From the NCBI GenBank assembly GCA_001602415.1, contig CP012155.1, positions 1,178,001 to 1,242,000 on the forward strand: a stretch of 64,000 nucleotides of DNA, written 5' to 3'. Positions 16,446 through 25,142 of this stretch are shown here, one piece after another. How positions within the stretch are numbered: position 1 is the first letter of the stretch; the number at the start of each line of letters is the position of its first letter. Source of the DNA: Bacteroidetes bacterium UKL13-3 (lineage in GTDB: Bacteria > Bacteroidota > Bacteroidia > UKL13-3). The position numbers and the translations under genes are program-made. The notes under the pieces are model-generated. The model had not been told where the DNA came from and did not search any database. It saw only the letters and a list, made by a program, of their open reading frames with translations.

Positions 16446-17495
16446 TTAATTATGTTGCAATGTATAATAATTTAAAAACTTGTCAAACAAACGGTGAACA
16501 GCATATTGATGCAGATTAGAAATTGGTACTTTAATGTGGCCACTTAGCTTATATGATTTAGGCACTTCTATTACCCAAAAATGAGCGTAAATGGTTTGGT
16601 GGGTGAGTTGATGCTTTACACTAAATGTTTTGGATGGCATGTACTGATTTTTCAGTATGGTTTGAGATTCCACTAAAGTGAATAGCTCAAAATCCTCGAT
16701 TTCTTGAGGTGTTTCGATAAAGGGTGGTTCAAACAAATTATGCCAAATACGTTCGTTTGTTCGTTGTTTTATATAAGTTTCACCTTGTTGTTCAATAAAA
16801 AAGAAATGGAGGAAACGTTTTTTTAGCTTTGGCTTTTTAAGTTTTACGGGTAGCTCATTAATACGTTGGTTCTTGTATGCTACGCACTGCATGCGCAACA
16901 CACAATCAATGCATTTAGGCGAAGATGGCTTGCAAACCGTTGCGCCAAGTTCCATAATAGCTTGGTTGTATAAGCTAGGTGATTGGTGATCCATTATTTC
17001 TTGAGCCAAAGTAGCAAAGGTTTTTTTTCCTCCGCTACTGTTTATAGGTTCGTCAATTCCAAACACCCTAGCCAAAACCCTATATACGTTACCGTCAACT
17101 ACTGCTTTTGGTTCATCAAAAGCAAAAGAAGCAATTGCCGCAGCCGTATATGGACCAATTCCTTTAAGTTGAATTAGTCCTTCGTATGTATCGGGAAATA
17201 CACCTTCGTAATCATTAACAACAATGCGGGCGGTTTTGAGCATATTTTTAGCTCTGTTGTAATAACCTAACCCTTGCCAAAGTTTCATTACATCATCATC
17301 ATTTGCAGCTGCAAGTTTTTTTACTGTTGGGTATTGACTTGAGAATTTCAGGTAATACGGAAGCCCTTGTTCAACCCTAGTTTGTTGTAGGATTACTTCT
17401 GAAAGCCATATCAAATAAGGGTTTCGGGTATTTCTCCAAGGTAAATCTCTTTTGTATTCTTGATACCAATTAACTATAGGTAAAACTGCCTTCAT
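16446..17495 (-). CDS. mutY: A/G-specific adenine DNA glycosylase MutY
   Basis: A 349-residue glycosylase. It shows the catalytic glutamate region SEVILQQTRVEQGLPYY, the helix-hairpin-helix LKGIGPYTAAAIASFAF with the aspartate in AVVDGNVYRVLAR, and the 4Fe-4S cysteines in the pattern C-x6-C-x2-C-x5-C (about residues 192-208). A C-terminal NUDIX-like domain (about 230-345) reads 8-oxoG. It removes adenine paired with 8-oxoguanine. The -7 promoter box lies eight bases before the ATG, and ssb-gldE-gldD follow as one likely transcript. Confidence 0.95.
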   Translation of the reverse strand: MKAVLPIVNWYQEYKRDLPWRNTRNPYLIWLSEVILQQTRVEQGLPYYLKFSSQYPTVKKLAAANDDDVMKLWQGLGYYNRAKNMLKTARIVVNDYEGVFPDTYEGLIQLKGIGPYTAAAIASFAFDEPKAVVDGNVYRVLARVFGIDEPINSSGGKKTFATLAQEIMDHQSPSLYNQAIMELGATVCKPSSPKCIDCVLRMQCVAYKNQRINELPVKLKKPKLKKRFLHFFFIEQQGETYIKQRTNERIWHNLFEPPFIETPQEIEDFELFTLVESQTILKNQYMPSKTFSVKHQLTHQTIYAHFWVIEVPKSYKLSGHIKVPISNLHQYAVHRLFDKFLNYYTLQHN

Positions 17496-17502
17496 CGTTG
17501 CG

Positions 17503-17510
17503 CAAAAGTA
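17503..17510 (-). promoter_or_regulatory. -7 element of the mutY-ssb-gldE-gldD unit
   Basis: TACTTTTG on the minus strand, seven bases before the mutY ATG. It fits TAnnTTTG and implies a very short leader. Confidence 0.5.
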
Positions 17511-17560
17511 TGGTTAAAAGATTTTTTTTCATTGTGTTATATATTTTGTTCTGAAATACA

Positions 17561-17568
17561 TACATTTG
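17561..17568 (+). promoter_or_regulatory. -7 element of the HU gene
   Basis: TACATTTG, fitting TAnnTTTG, with a 77-base leader before the HU ATG at 17646. It is divergent from the mutY promoter 50 bases away. Confidence 0.5.
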
Positions 17569-17645
17569 CCACCCAAATAAAAAATTGGTTAAACAGTTAA
17601 CAATTAGTTGATACTTAAATCTTAACATCTAAATATCTTATAAAA

Positions 17646-17966
17646 ATGACAAAAGCAGAAATTATTGCAGAAATCTCAGCAAAAACAGGAGTAGAAAAAG
17701 CACACGTTCAAGAGTCGGTTGAGTCTTTCTTCAAAGTGGTACGAAATGCAATGGTAGACGGTAAAAACGTATACTTCCGTGGATTCGGTAGTTTTGTAAT
17801 CAAAAAAAGAGCAAAGAAAATTGCACGTAATATCTCTAAAAACACTGCAATGGTTATTGATGAGCACTATATTCCTAGCTTTAAACCTGCAAAAACCTTT
17901 GTAGATAAAGTAAAGAAAAGCGATACAGTAAAATCAAAAGCAGCAAAAGCTAAACAAACTGCTTAA
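17646..17966 (+). CDS. HU/IHF-family DNA-binding protein
   Basis: A 106-residue protein with the HU fold: MTKAEIIAEISAKTGVEKAHVQ helices, then the FRGFGSFVIKKRAKKIARN arm region with its usual GFGSF signature. The last 20 residues are a lysine/alanine-rich tail beyond the normal 90-95 residues. HU proteins bend and compact DNA. It lies six bases from the following TPR gene, so the two are likely cotranscribed, and the bS22-like and RNase G genes follow. Confidence 0.93.
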   Translation: MTKAEIIAEISAKTGVEKAHVQESVESFFKVVRNAMVDGKNVYFRGFGSFVIKKRAKKIARNISKNTAMVIDEHYIPSFKPAKTFVDKVKKSDTVKSKAAKAKQTA

Positions 17967-17972
17967 TTGTAA

Positions 17973-18791
17973 ATGTCTTTGATTCGCAATCAACTTATAC
18001 TTTTAACTGCAATTGTAGCCATTGTAGTTTTCCTTTTTGTAAAAGGATATAAAACATCTGAAGCAACAATAGCAGAAGGTTCGGGAACAGCATTTGCGCA
18101 AGCATTTGACGTTCAAACTTACAAAGAGGGGCAAGTAAAATCTCAGTCAGAGCCAATGCAACAGCGTTTGGCCGAATTGGAGAAAGCAGGAAAAAGTATA
18201 ACTGGTTTGCAAAACCTTATTGTTCTTTGGGATTCTCTTAACAATCAATTCTTATCGGCCTATTATATGGGTCAATATGCAGAGATGGAACCTACAGAAA
18301 AGAATTGGTTTGCAGCGGGCTCAAAATATTATACCTTTGCCAGCCTTAGCAACGATAGCTTTATGATGAGTGAAGCTGCTAAAAAAGCGAAAGGGGCATT
18401 TGAAAAGGTACTTAGCATCAATCCCAATAATTTGGACGCTCAAACGGCAGTAGCTGTGATTTACGTGCAGATTGATCAGGATGTGATGAAAGGAGTTGGA
18501 TTGTTGAAAGATGTGGTAGCGAAAGATTCAAATAACATTCAAGCGATTTTTACACTTGGCATGTTATCCATTCAATCGGGCCAGTTTGACAAAGCGCAGG
18601 AGCGTTTTGAAAAACTCATCACTATTCAGCCGTTTAATCCTGAGTATTATTTTTATTTGGGCGAGGTATATGCCAAAGGAGGTAATACCCCAAAAGCGAT
18701 TAAAACATACGAAACTTGCAAAACGTTGTTGAAAGACGAAGCAGCTAAAAAAGAAATCGAATCCTTAATTAATAAACTTAAAAATATTTAA
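17973..18791 (+). CDS. Membrane-anchored tetratricopeptide repeat protein
   Basis: A 272-residue protein with one N-terminal transmembrane helix (about 7-25) and three to four TPR units in the second half (for example AFEKVLSINPNNLDAQTAVA, DSNNIQAIFTLGMLSIQSGQ, PFNPEYYFYLGEVYAKGG). The TPR part would face the periplasm and act as a protein-binding scaffold. Its location between HU and RNase G is a familiar Bacteroidota arrangement, but its partner is not known. Confidence 0.8.
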   Translation: MSLIRNQLILLTAIVAIVVFLFVKGYKTSEATIAEGSGTAFAQAFDVQTYKEGQVKSQSEPMQQRLAELEKAGKSITGLQNLIVLWDSLNNQFLSAYYMGQYAEMEPTEKNWFAAGSKYYTFASLSNDSFMMSEAAKKAKGAFEKVLSINPNNLDAQTAVAVIYVQIDQDVMKGVGLLKDVVAKDSNNIQAIFTLGMLSIQSGQFDKAQERFEKLITIQPFNPEYYFYLGEVYAKGGNTPKAIKTYETCKTLLKDEAAKKEIESLINKLKNI

Positions 18792-18795
18792 AACT

Positions 18796-18885
18796 ATGCC
18801 AAGCGGAAAAAAAAGAAAGCGTCATAAAATCGCAACACACAAGCGTAAGAAACGTCTAAGAAAAAACCGTCACAAGAAAAAATAA
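18796..18885 (+). CDS. Ribosomal small-subunit protein bS22-like (AURKAIP1/COX24 family), 29 aa
   Basis: A 29-codon ORF, four bases after the TPR gene, that starts MPSGKKRKRH and is almost all lysine, arginine and histidine. The spacing of basic residues with a THKRKKRLRKNRHKK core resembles the AURKAIP1/COX24 motif found in mitochondrial mS38 and mycobacterial bS22. Those proteins sit on the small ribosomal subunit near the decoding region. The gene is short enough to be missed by standard ORF cut-offs. Its neighbours, RNase G and HU, fit a translation and nucleic-acid theme. Confidence 0.75.
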   Translation: MPSGKKRKRHKIATHKRKKRLRKNRHKKK

Positions 18886-18915
18886 TTCTTAGTATTTTTA
18901 TTACTAATAAGTATT

Positions 18916-18949
18916 CAATACCGCGCTGTAATTTTACTTCGCGGTATTG
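18916..18949 (+). terminator. Hairpin between the bS22-like gene and RNase G
   Basis: Perfect 10-bp arms CAATACCGCG (18916-18925) and complement (18940-18949) with a 14-base loop. No clean T-run follows, so it may be a weak terminator, an attenuator or an mRNA-processing site ahead of the RNase gene. Confidence 0.45.
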
Positions 18950-18971
18950 GTGTATTTAATTGTATTGAATT

Positions 18972-20528
18972 GTGAGTAGTGAATTAATTATCAATGCCCA
19001 CCCGGGTGGTGGCGTTGAAATTGCACTCCTGCGCGATAAAAAAATCATCGAACTCCACCAGGAGCATGCAGAAACTAACTTTGCAGTAGGTGATATTTAT
19101 TTAGGCAGTGTAAACAAATTAATGCCTGGACTCAATGCAGCCTTTATTGATGTAGGACACGAGAAAGATGCTTTTTTGCATTACCTCGACCTTGGACCTC
19201 AGGTTAAAAGTCTTCAAAAGTTTGCGCGCAATTTGCGTGGAAATGCGAAGATGGAACCGTGGCCTAAACAATCAGAAAATGAAGCTGATATTGAAAAAAC
19301 AGGAAAAATAGGTCAGGTGCTTAACCGTTTTCAACAAGTTGTTGTGCAGGTGAGTAAAGAGCCTATTTCTAATAAAGGACCTCGTTTATCCTCCGAACTT
19401 TCACTGGCTGGGCGCTTTGTTGTGCTTATGCCTTTTGAAGACAGCGTATCCATTTCCAAAAAAATTGTGAAAGTGGATGAACGCAATCGGTTGAAGAAAA
19501 TGGTGCACAGTATTAAGCCTAAAAACTTTGGTGTAATTGTACGAACTGTTGCCGAAGATCAGCCTATTGAAGATATTGAAAAAGACCTAAAAGACCTTAT
19601 CGGTAAATGGGGAGCTATGTGCGATCAGTTGCGCACGGCAAATCCACCTCAGAAAATTTTAGGTGAAAGTGATCGTTCACTTACAATTATTCGTGATTTG
19701 GTTAATGATGATTTTACCAATATTTACGTGAATGATGGTTATGTGTTCAATCAAGTGAAAGATTATGTTAAATCAATTTCTCCATCACTTGAGAAAATAG
19801 TAAAGCTTTACAATGGTAAACTTCCAATTTTTGAACACTTCCAAATTGATAAGCAGATAAAAGCCTCATTTGGCAAGGAAGTTAACTTTAGCGGAGGAAG
19901 CTATCTTATTATTGAGCACACTGAAGCATTACATGTTGTTGATGTTAACAGTGGTAGTACCAAAGGAAAAGAGATTAACCAAGAAGAAAGTGCTTTACAA
20001 GTGAACTTGGAAGCTGCTACTGAAATTGCACGTCAATTGCGTTTGCGCGACATGGGCGGAATTATTGTAGTTGATTTTATTGATCAAAAAACTCCAGGTA
20101 ACCGTAAATTAGTTTATGAACGTTTGAAAGAAGAAATGAAGAGCGATCGTGCTCGTCACAAAATTCTTCCAATGAGTCCTTTCGGATTGGTGCAAATTAC
20201 CCGCCAACGCGTGCGCCCCGAAATGAGCGTTGTTACCACTGAAAAATGTCCTACTTGTAAGGGTACTGGTGAAATTACTTCAAGCATTGTTATCACCGAT
20301 GAGATTGAAAATAACTTGCGTTATTTTATTCAGAACCTAAACATGTCGGGGATTACACTTGAAGTTCACCCTTATATTGGTGCATACTTAAAACAAGGAT
20401 TTTTGAGTTCAACCCGTTTAAAATGGTTCCTCAAGTACAAGAAATTTGTTAAAATTAAAACCGTTAATTCATTGCATTTTGGTGAATACCGATTCTTAAA
20501 TGCAAACGGTGAAGAAATTAAGGTGTAG
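18972..20528 (+). CDS. rng: Ribonuclease E/G family endoribonuclease
   Basis: A 518-residue RNase G-type protein with no long C-terminal scaffold, unlike RNase E. An S1-like domain at about 35-130 contains VNKLMPGLNAAFIDVGHEKDAFL; the DNase-I-like core has the catalytic aspartates in VVDVNSGS and GIIVVDFIDQ, followed by the zinc-link CPTCKGTG. RNase G matures 16S rRNA and cuts mRNAs. The start is GTG at 18972; a stop codon lies two codons upstream in frame, so no earlier start is possible. A terminator overlaps the stop codon. Confidence 0.93.
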   Translation: MSSELIINAHPGGGVEIALLRDKKIIELHQEHAETNFAVGDIYLGSVNKLMPGLNAAFIDVGHEKDAFLHYLDLGPQVKSLQKFARNLRGNAKMEPWPKQSENEADIEKTGKIGQVLNRFQQVVVQVSKEPISNKGPRLSSELSLAGRFVVLMPFEDSVSISKKIVKVDERNRLKKMVHSIKPKNFGVIVRTVAEDQPIEDIEKDLKDLIGKWGAMCDQLRTANPPQKILGESDRSLTIIRDLVNDDFTNIYVNDGYVFNQVKDYVKSISPSLEKIVKLYNGKLPIFEHFQIDKQIKASFGKEVNFSGGSYLIIEHTEALHVVDVNSGSTKGKEINQEESALQVNLEAATEIARQLRLRDMGGIIVVDFIDQKTPGNRKLVYERLKEEMKSDRARHKILPMSPFGLVQITRQRVRPEMSVVTTEKCPTCKGTGEITSSIVITDEIENNLRYFIQNLNMSGITLEVHPYIGAYLKQGFLSSTRLKWFLKYKKFVKIKTVNSLHFGEYRFLNANGEEIKV

Positions 20529-20548
20529 TTCTAAACTACACCTTTTTT
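20521..20548 (+). terminator. Intrinsic terminator overlapping the RNase G stop codon
   Basis: AGGTGTAGTT (20521-20530) pairs with AACTACACCT (20534-20543) across a 3-base loop, then T to 20548. The TAG stop at 20526-20528 lies within the 5' arm. Confidence 0.85.
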
Positions 20549-20564
20549 GTTTCAAACGAAAAGT

Positions 20565-20572
20565 TATATTTG
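20565..20572 (+). promoter_or_regulatory. -7 element of the OmpA-like gene
   Basis: TATATTTG, fitting TAnnTTTG, 24 bases before the ATG at 20597. Confidence 0.45.
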
Positions 20573-20596
20573 AACTAAGCTTATATAAATTACACT

Positions 20597-21421
20597 ATGC
20601 GTTTCAAAAATCTACTCATTCTTATTGCAATTTCCCTTTTGGCATCTTGTGTTTCACAACGTAAATACAATGATATGTATGCCCTCTGGGTGTATACCGA
20701 TAGTCAATATCAAATGCTGAAAAGTCAGAACCGATTGAATACCCGCAATTGTAAAGATTTTGAAGAAGAAATTGTGCGCTTGCGCAAAGACTCATTAGCT
20801 GCCGATTCGGTGTTTAAAATGTATATGGCGATGACAGAGAAAGATAAAGCAAATTTGCGTGTCGAATTGCAAAATCAATCGTCAAGGTTAACATTATCAG
20901 CAGTTAAAATTGCAGATTTGGAATCGGCTTTGTATAGAAAAGACTCATTAATGAAAGCAACCCGTGCAAGATTAACTGCCGCGTTGATTGGTTTCGCTGA
21001 TAAAGGTGTAAACGTGCACGTGGTAGGAGGGAAAGTATACATTTCACTTGATGAACGTTTATTGTTCCAATCAGGTAAGATTGATGTAAACGAGAATGGA
21101 AAAACAGCACTTATCGAAATCGCTAATGCTTTGAACCAAGATTCAACAACTGTTTTAACCATAGAAGGGCATACCGATGATATTCCATATAAGGGAAAAG
21201 CGTTTAAGGATAACTGGGATATTAGTGTATTGCGTGCAACTTCGGTTGTTAGGTACATGCAAGTGGCTGGCAATATCAAGCCTACACGCTTCATTGCTGC
21301 TGGACGTGCCGAGTTCCTACCAATAGATCCTTCACAAACACCGGAAGCACGCAAATTGAATCGTAGAATTGAAATTATTGTAACTCCGAACTTGGACGAG
21401 ATTGCCAAATTATTGGAATAG
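20597..21421 (+). CDS. OmpA-family lipoprotein
   Basis: A 274-residue protein with a lipobox (LLASC-V) at about residue 18, a helical coiled-coil-like part (about 30-125) and a C-terminal OmpA domain (about 150-270) with GHTDDIPY, RATSVVRYMQ and LNRRIEIIV. The domain binds peptidoglycan, so the protein likely ties the outer membrane to the wall. It has its own -7 promoter box, and no partner gene is adjacent. Confidence 0.88.
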   Translation: MRFKNLLILIAISLLASCVSQRKYNDMYALWVYTDSQYQMLKSQNRLNTRNCKDFEEEIVRLRKDSLAADSVFKMYMAMTEKDKANLRVELQNQSSRLTLSAVKIADLESALYRKDSLMKATRARLTAALIGFADKGVNVHVVGGKVYISLDERLLFQSGKIDVNENGKTALIEIANALNQDSTTVLTIEGHTDDIPYKGKAFKDNWDISVLRATSVVRYMQVAGNIKPTRFIAAGRAEFLPIDPSQTPEARKLNRRIEIIVTPNLDEIAKLLE

Positions 21422-21441
21422 ACTTAAATTGGAAAGGCCGA

Positions 21442-21460
21442 TTAGCAATGTGATTGCTAA
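21442..21460. terminator. Hairpin downstream of the OmpA-like gene
   Basis: TTAGCAAT and its complement with loop GTG form an 8-bp stem, extended by three G-C pairs after one mismatch. There is no T-run, so terminator function is uncertain. Confidence 0.4.
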
Positions 21461-21650
21461 CCGGACCCTGAATTTTATCCAATGAAAAAAGTATTATGCT
21501 TAATAATTAATAAGAATAGTGCCAAAGTCTTAAAATAGAAAAATAATTGTTGTAAAATCCTTTAAATAAGGAGTTTAATTATTTTGGTAAACATCATAAT
21601 TACTAGGTTGACTACTAAAACATACAACTGTACAGTTTTTTATATACACA

Positions 21651-21983
21651 ATGGACATTACGCTTAAGGAAGCTCAGCAAATTGTAGATAACTGGATAAA
21701 AACCAATGGAGTGCGTTATTTTAACGAACTCACCAATACGGCTATTTTAATGGAAGAAGTAGGAGAGGTGGCTCGTATTATGTCCAGAAAGTACGGAGAG
21801 CAGTCGTTTAAGGAATCCGACAAAAAAGTGGACCTAGGCGATGAAATGGCGGATGTGTTGTTTGTACTCATTTGCTTAGCCAACCAAACGGGCATCGATT
21901 TAACGCAAGCATTGCAACAAAACCTTAATAAAAAGACCAACCGCGATAAAGATAGGCATCACAATAACGAGAAGTTAAAATAA
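21651..21983 (+). CDS. MazG-like nucleotide pyrophosphohydrolase
   Basis: A 110-residue all-alpha NTP pyrophosphohydrolase. The metal-binding motif is split as MEEVGEVARIMSRKYG and LGDEMADVLFVLICLANQ, the E-x-x-E...D-E-x-x-D pattern of the MazG superfamily. Such enzymes hydrolyse unwanted nucleotides such as dCTP or damaged NTPs. It is a single-domain protein, so closer to the RS21-C6/MazG-like group than to full MazG. Convergent with, and overlapping by nine bases, the next gene. Confidence 0.85.
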   Translation: MDITLKEAQQIVDNWIKTNGVRYFNELTNTAILMEEVGEVARIMSRKYGEQSFKESDKKVDLGDEMADVLFVLICLANQTGIDLTQALQQNLNKKTNRDKDRHHNNEKLK

Positions 21984-22487
21984 CCTTAACCTAAATTCCT
22001 GCTTCCGCTGTTCCTTCCTCACAAACACAAATCCCACAAATAATAAATCAACAGAAGCGGTCACACTTTCTAGTTTTTTAACCTTATTCCAGTATTCAGC
22101 ACTTTCGGGAGAATGATACATGTTTCTGAGGATGCATACAGAATCATTGTGCGCAGTTAAAAGCACATCATTTAATTCCTTCAATGAACTATTTTTAGTT
22201 ACTTTTAGGATAAAAGGAACTCCGGGGGTAATCTCTTTAATGCAGTCGGTATGGATAGAGTGGGGGAATTGAGCAATGCACTTAGCTAATATCGTTTCAA
22301 TACGCTTGTTGATATAGCCTGATGATTGAGGGATAAACTCCAGCAAGCTTATATTGCTGTTCTTCTTAATGCAATCGTTGTAAAGCTTAAAAACAAAAGG
22401 GGAGTGCAATACATCAATCAGTGTTGCACTCCCATAATGTTTAATCAGTTGTTTAATATAAAAGCTCGAAAAAGCCACAGATTTCAC
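21975..22487 (-). pseudogene. Gutted class I methyltransferase; start lies in an intergenic repeat
   Basis: A 170-residue frame whose ends match a Bacteroidota methyltransferase-like family of about 240-260 residues: HSPFVF near the N-terminus, and SAEYWNKVKK with VDLLFVGFVFVRKEQ at the C-terminus. The middle third, where the SAM-binding glycine motif should be, is missing. There is no GxGxG-type motif. The first codons (GTG at 22487, or GTG at 22478) are supplied by repeat sequence, not by the family's usual N-terminus. I read it as an in-frame internally deleted gene, probably not a working methyltransferase. Confidence 0.55.
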
Positions 22488-22739
22488 AGATTAATAATAA
22501 AAAAACTCGCACGACTATTCAATATAAATTAGCGTAATCTGCGGCACAAGCGAGCCACAGATTTCACAGATTAATGAAAAAATATAAGAACAATCAGCGG
22601 CCATTTTCTCACAAGACTTCCCATTATTCTCAGTGCAAATCAGTGGCATTAATACCGCGCGACTATTACCTTTAATTAGCGTAATCAGCGGCCATTTTTT
22701 CGCATGACCTTACATTATTCTCAGTGAAAATCTGTGGTA
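22474..22739. repeat. Intergenic repeat block (AATCTGTG family)
   Basis: GCCACAGATTTCACAGATTA occurs at 22474 and again at 22554, with variants in both orientations (GCGTAATCTGCGGC near 22533; GCGTAATCAGCGGCCATTTT near 22679). CATTATTCTCAGTG followed by AAATC-GTGG occurs twice (near 22621 and 22711), as does CGACTATT (22512, 22664). The block fills the whole space between two genes, running from within one start region to the stop codon of the other. It looks like nested copies of a short palindromic intergenic repeat. Confidence 0.75.
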
Positions 22740-24791
22740 TTAAGCCGTTTTTGAGGCTTCTTTGCCAATTTGGCGAATCAGTTTTACTTTTTCTTCCAGC
22801 TGTTTAATCTGCTTCTGCCCACCGGCAATTTTCTCTTTAATCTGATCGGTCATCGGGTTATCGCCTTTGCTTTTGGCAAAAAAACCAAGGTTGTTGTCCC
22901 ATGTATCAATATCACTTTTCAAACCACGAATTTTGTCCATCAAAAACTTCTCTTCTCGTTTTAATTTTGAATCACCATTTGGCGAATTCACTATGGCTTC
23001 AAAATGCGAACGATCTTTGATATCGCGCATAGCCGAACTTGCTTGTTTGAACTTCGCAAAAACTTTATCCGTTAAGTCGCTGTATTTTTTTGTAATCTCA
23101 TCTTTCGCGCTCATCGGCACAAAACCTGCGTGGTTCCATTGTTCTTGCAATGCTTTTAGGTCGTTTATAATGGTTGCTCCATCCTCACGTGCCAGCAATT
23201 CTTCTAACTGAACCAATAAACCTTGTTTTACTTCCAAGTTTTTCTTTTGCTCTTCAATTTGTCCGGCAAAATGTTGTGCTTTTTTCTCAAAGAAACTATC
23301 ACAAGCTGTGCGGAAACGTTTCCAAATAGCATCCGAAATTTTTTCGTGTACAGGACCAACCTTTTTCCAGGCATCCTGCATTTTTTTCAACTCATCAGTT
23401 CCTTTGTTCCAATCAATTGGATTGGCTGCAATGCTTTCTGCTTTTTCGCACAAATCTGTTTTTACTTTCAGGTTATTGTTGCGCTCGGCATGCATCTTTT
23501 TGAAGAATTCGTTTTTGTTGCTGTAAAACTTGTTACGAGCAGCTCTGAATTCTTCCCACAAACTTTCCTTATATTTCATCGGAACCATTCCGATTTTTTT
23601 CCAGTCTTCCATTAACTGATTGGCCACAGCACTTTGCTCTAACCATTCTTTAATACGTACTGATTGGATATTGGAAAGTTCTAATGCTTTGGCCAATAAT
23701 TCTTTTTTTGCAATCAGATTTTCTTCGCGTTTACGCTCGTTTTCGGCCATCACGGCTTTAATCATTTCGTAAATGCGATCGCACTCTTGTTTAAAGCGGT
23801 TCCAAATATCATCATTCGATTCTTTTGGTACCGGACCGATATTTTTCCATTCTTCTTGGTATTTTTTGAGAAGAATGACCACTTTTTTGGTGCTAGGCTC
23901 TAAAGCTAACTCAGAAACCTTTTTGGTTAACTCAATTTTGTGATCAAGGTTTTTACGTCTGTCTAAATCTTTTAGTTCATTAAACATTGAAAGGTTATCG
24001 TAAAAATTATGAATATACATGTGGTAAGATTCCCATAATTTCTCGATGTGTTCTTTCGGAACATTGCGAATTAGTTTCCACTCAGTTTGGAGCTCTTTGA
24101 GTTTGTTTAAACTGTCTTTGGTTTCTTCAGCTTCGATTAATGCTTTAATTTTATCAAGTAAAGCCTCTTTCTTTTTTAAATTATCAAGTTTCTCGGCTTC
24201 TTGTCTGGCTTTTTCATCAGCCTTTTTTTGTTTTAATTCTTTGGATGCTGCGTTAAATTGCTCGCGAGCTTTATCTCCGCTATTGTAGGTGAAATCATCT
24301 TTCACTCCACCTTCTTCCATAAACTTTTCCAAGGCTGCGTTATACTCCTCTTGAAGCAAATGGTCGAGTGCCGGTTTAATAGCTTTGATGTAGCGGGTAG
24401 CTTCCAACATATCTTTTGTTTTCACTGCTTCAACAGCAGCTTCAACAAGTTGTTCCTTGCTGTAAGTTGAAAAGTTAGGCAATTCATCATCCGCAATGGA
24501 TTCCATTTCCTTTTCTTCCTCAGTAAGGTCGGGCGAACCTGTGTAATCTTCAGCAACAATCTCATCAGTTGTGAGGATATTCGTTTGAGAAGAAATTTCC
24601 ATGTTTAAGGCTCCATCAATAGTTTCCTTAACAGTATTTTCGGTAACGATAGCATCAGTATTTTCTGTTGTGCTTTCGGGTGTTGCAGTGCCAGTTGTTT
24701 CTGCAGTAACTTCAGAAGTTACCTCTGTGTTCAACTCTTCACGGTTTGTTTCCGCTTTGTTGAGTGGCGTAGAATTCAATTGTTCGTTCAT
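22740..24791 (-). CDS. DUF349 repeat protein
   Basis: A 683-residue, strongly charged, helical protein. An acidic, threonine-rich N-terminal region (about 1-120) is followed by at least five DUF349 units of about 75 residues. Each carries a W-K-x-I/V-G-x-V-P/H core (for example EWKNIGPVPKE, DWKKIGMVPMK, AWKKVGPVHEK, QWNHAGFVPMS). DUF349 proteins are widespread in Bacteroidota; their function is not established. The C-terminus is a coiled coil. A -7 box lies about 95 bases upstream. The stop codon touches the repeat block. Confidence 0.88.
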   Translation of the reverse strand: MNEQLNSTPLNKAETNREELNTEVTSEVTAETTGTATPESTTENTDAIVTENTVKETIDGALNMEISSQTNILTTDEIVAEDYTGSPDLTEEEKEMESIADDELPNFSTYSKEQLVEAAVEAVKTKDMLEATRYIKAIKPALDHLLQEEYNAALEKFMEEGGVKDDFTYNSGDKAREQFNAASKELKQKKADEKARQEAEKLDNLKKKEALLDKIKALIEAEETKDSLNKLKELQTEWKLIRNVPKEHIEKLWESYHMYIHNFYDNLSMFNELKDLDRRKNLDHKIELTKKVSELALEPSTKKVVILLKKYQEEWKNIGPVPKESNDDIWNRFKQECDRIYEMIKAVMAENERKREENLIAKKELLAKALELSNIQSVRIKEWLEQSAVANQLMEDWKKIGMVPMKYKESLWEEFRAARNKFYSNKNEFFKKMHAERNNNLKVKTDLCEKAESIAANPIDWNKGTDELKKMQDAWKKVGPVHEKISDAIWKRFRTACDSFFEKKAQHFAGQIEEQKKNLEVKQGLLVQLEELLAREDGATIINDLKALQEQWNHAGFVPMSAKDEITKKYSDLTDKVFAKFKQASSAMRDIKDRSHFEAIVNSPNGDSKLKREEKFLMDKIRGLKSDIDTWDNNLGFFAKSKGDNPMTDQIKEKIAGGQKQIKQLEEKVKLIRQIGKEASKTA

Positions 24792-24884
24792 GATTACACT
24801 TTTTAGTGTGTTAAAAGTTAGTTTTTACTATTTATTAAGATTTAAGCGGTCGCAATAAACGCTTTTTACAATAAACAAGGGAGC

Positions 24885-24892
24885 CAAAGGTA
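24885..24892 (-). promoter_or_regulatory. -7 element of the DUF349 gene
   Basis: TACCTTTG on the minus strand, fitting TAnnTTTG, giving a leader of about 90 bases. Confidence 0.4.
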
Positions 24893-25142
24893 ATAAATAT
24901 TTTCTGTTTTACGTTTTCGCTGGTATGTTTACAATTGCATAATAAGTAACTGTTTATTAGGTTTTTGTATTAATTAAACTTTCAGTTTATATTTCATTTT
25001 TTGTTGAGTATAGAATTTTCTGTTTGCCTCTTGAATAATTTATCAATTTCATTTACGCTTCAATACTCATTAAGCTACCAAACTAAACCTTGTAATCTTT
25101 CCAATCTTTCTAATCTTTGTAATAAAATAGCGAAAGCAGTAA
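24893..25142. other. AT-rich divergent intergenic region with 9-mer tandem repeats
   Basis: The 351-base gap between two divergent genes (24792-25142) holds the DUF349 leader and promoter, an AT-rich middle without coding signal, and at 25094-25120 three direct 9-mers: AATCTTTCC, AATCTTTCT, AATCTTTGT. They end 22 bases before the next start codon. The last copy resembles a -7 box with one extra base. Confidence 0.6.

Noticed and set aside
21482-21538. 18-codon ORF after the OmpA-like gene (MKKVLCLIIN start)
   Set aside because: Too short, with no terminator or conserved feature to support it, unlike the ORF at 6862.
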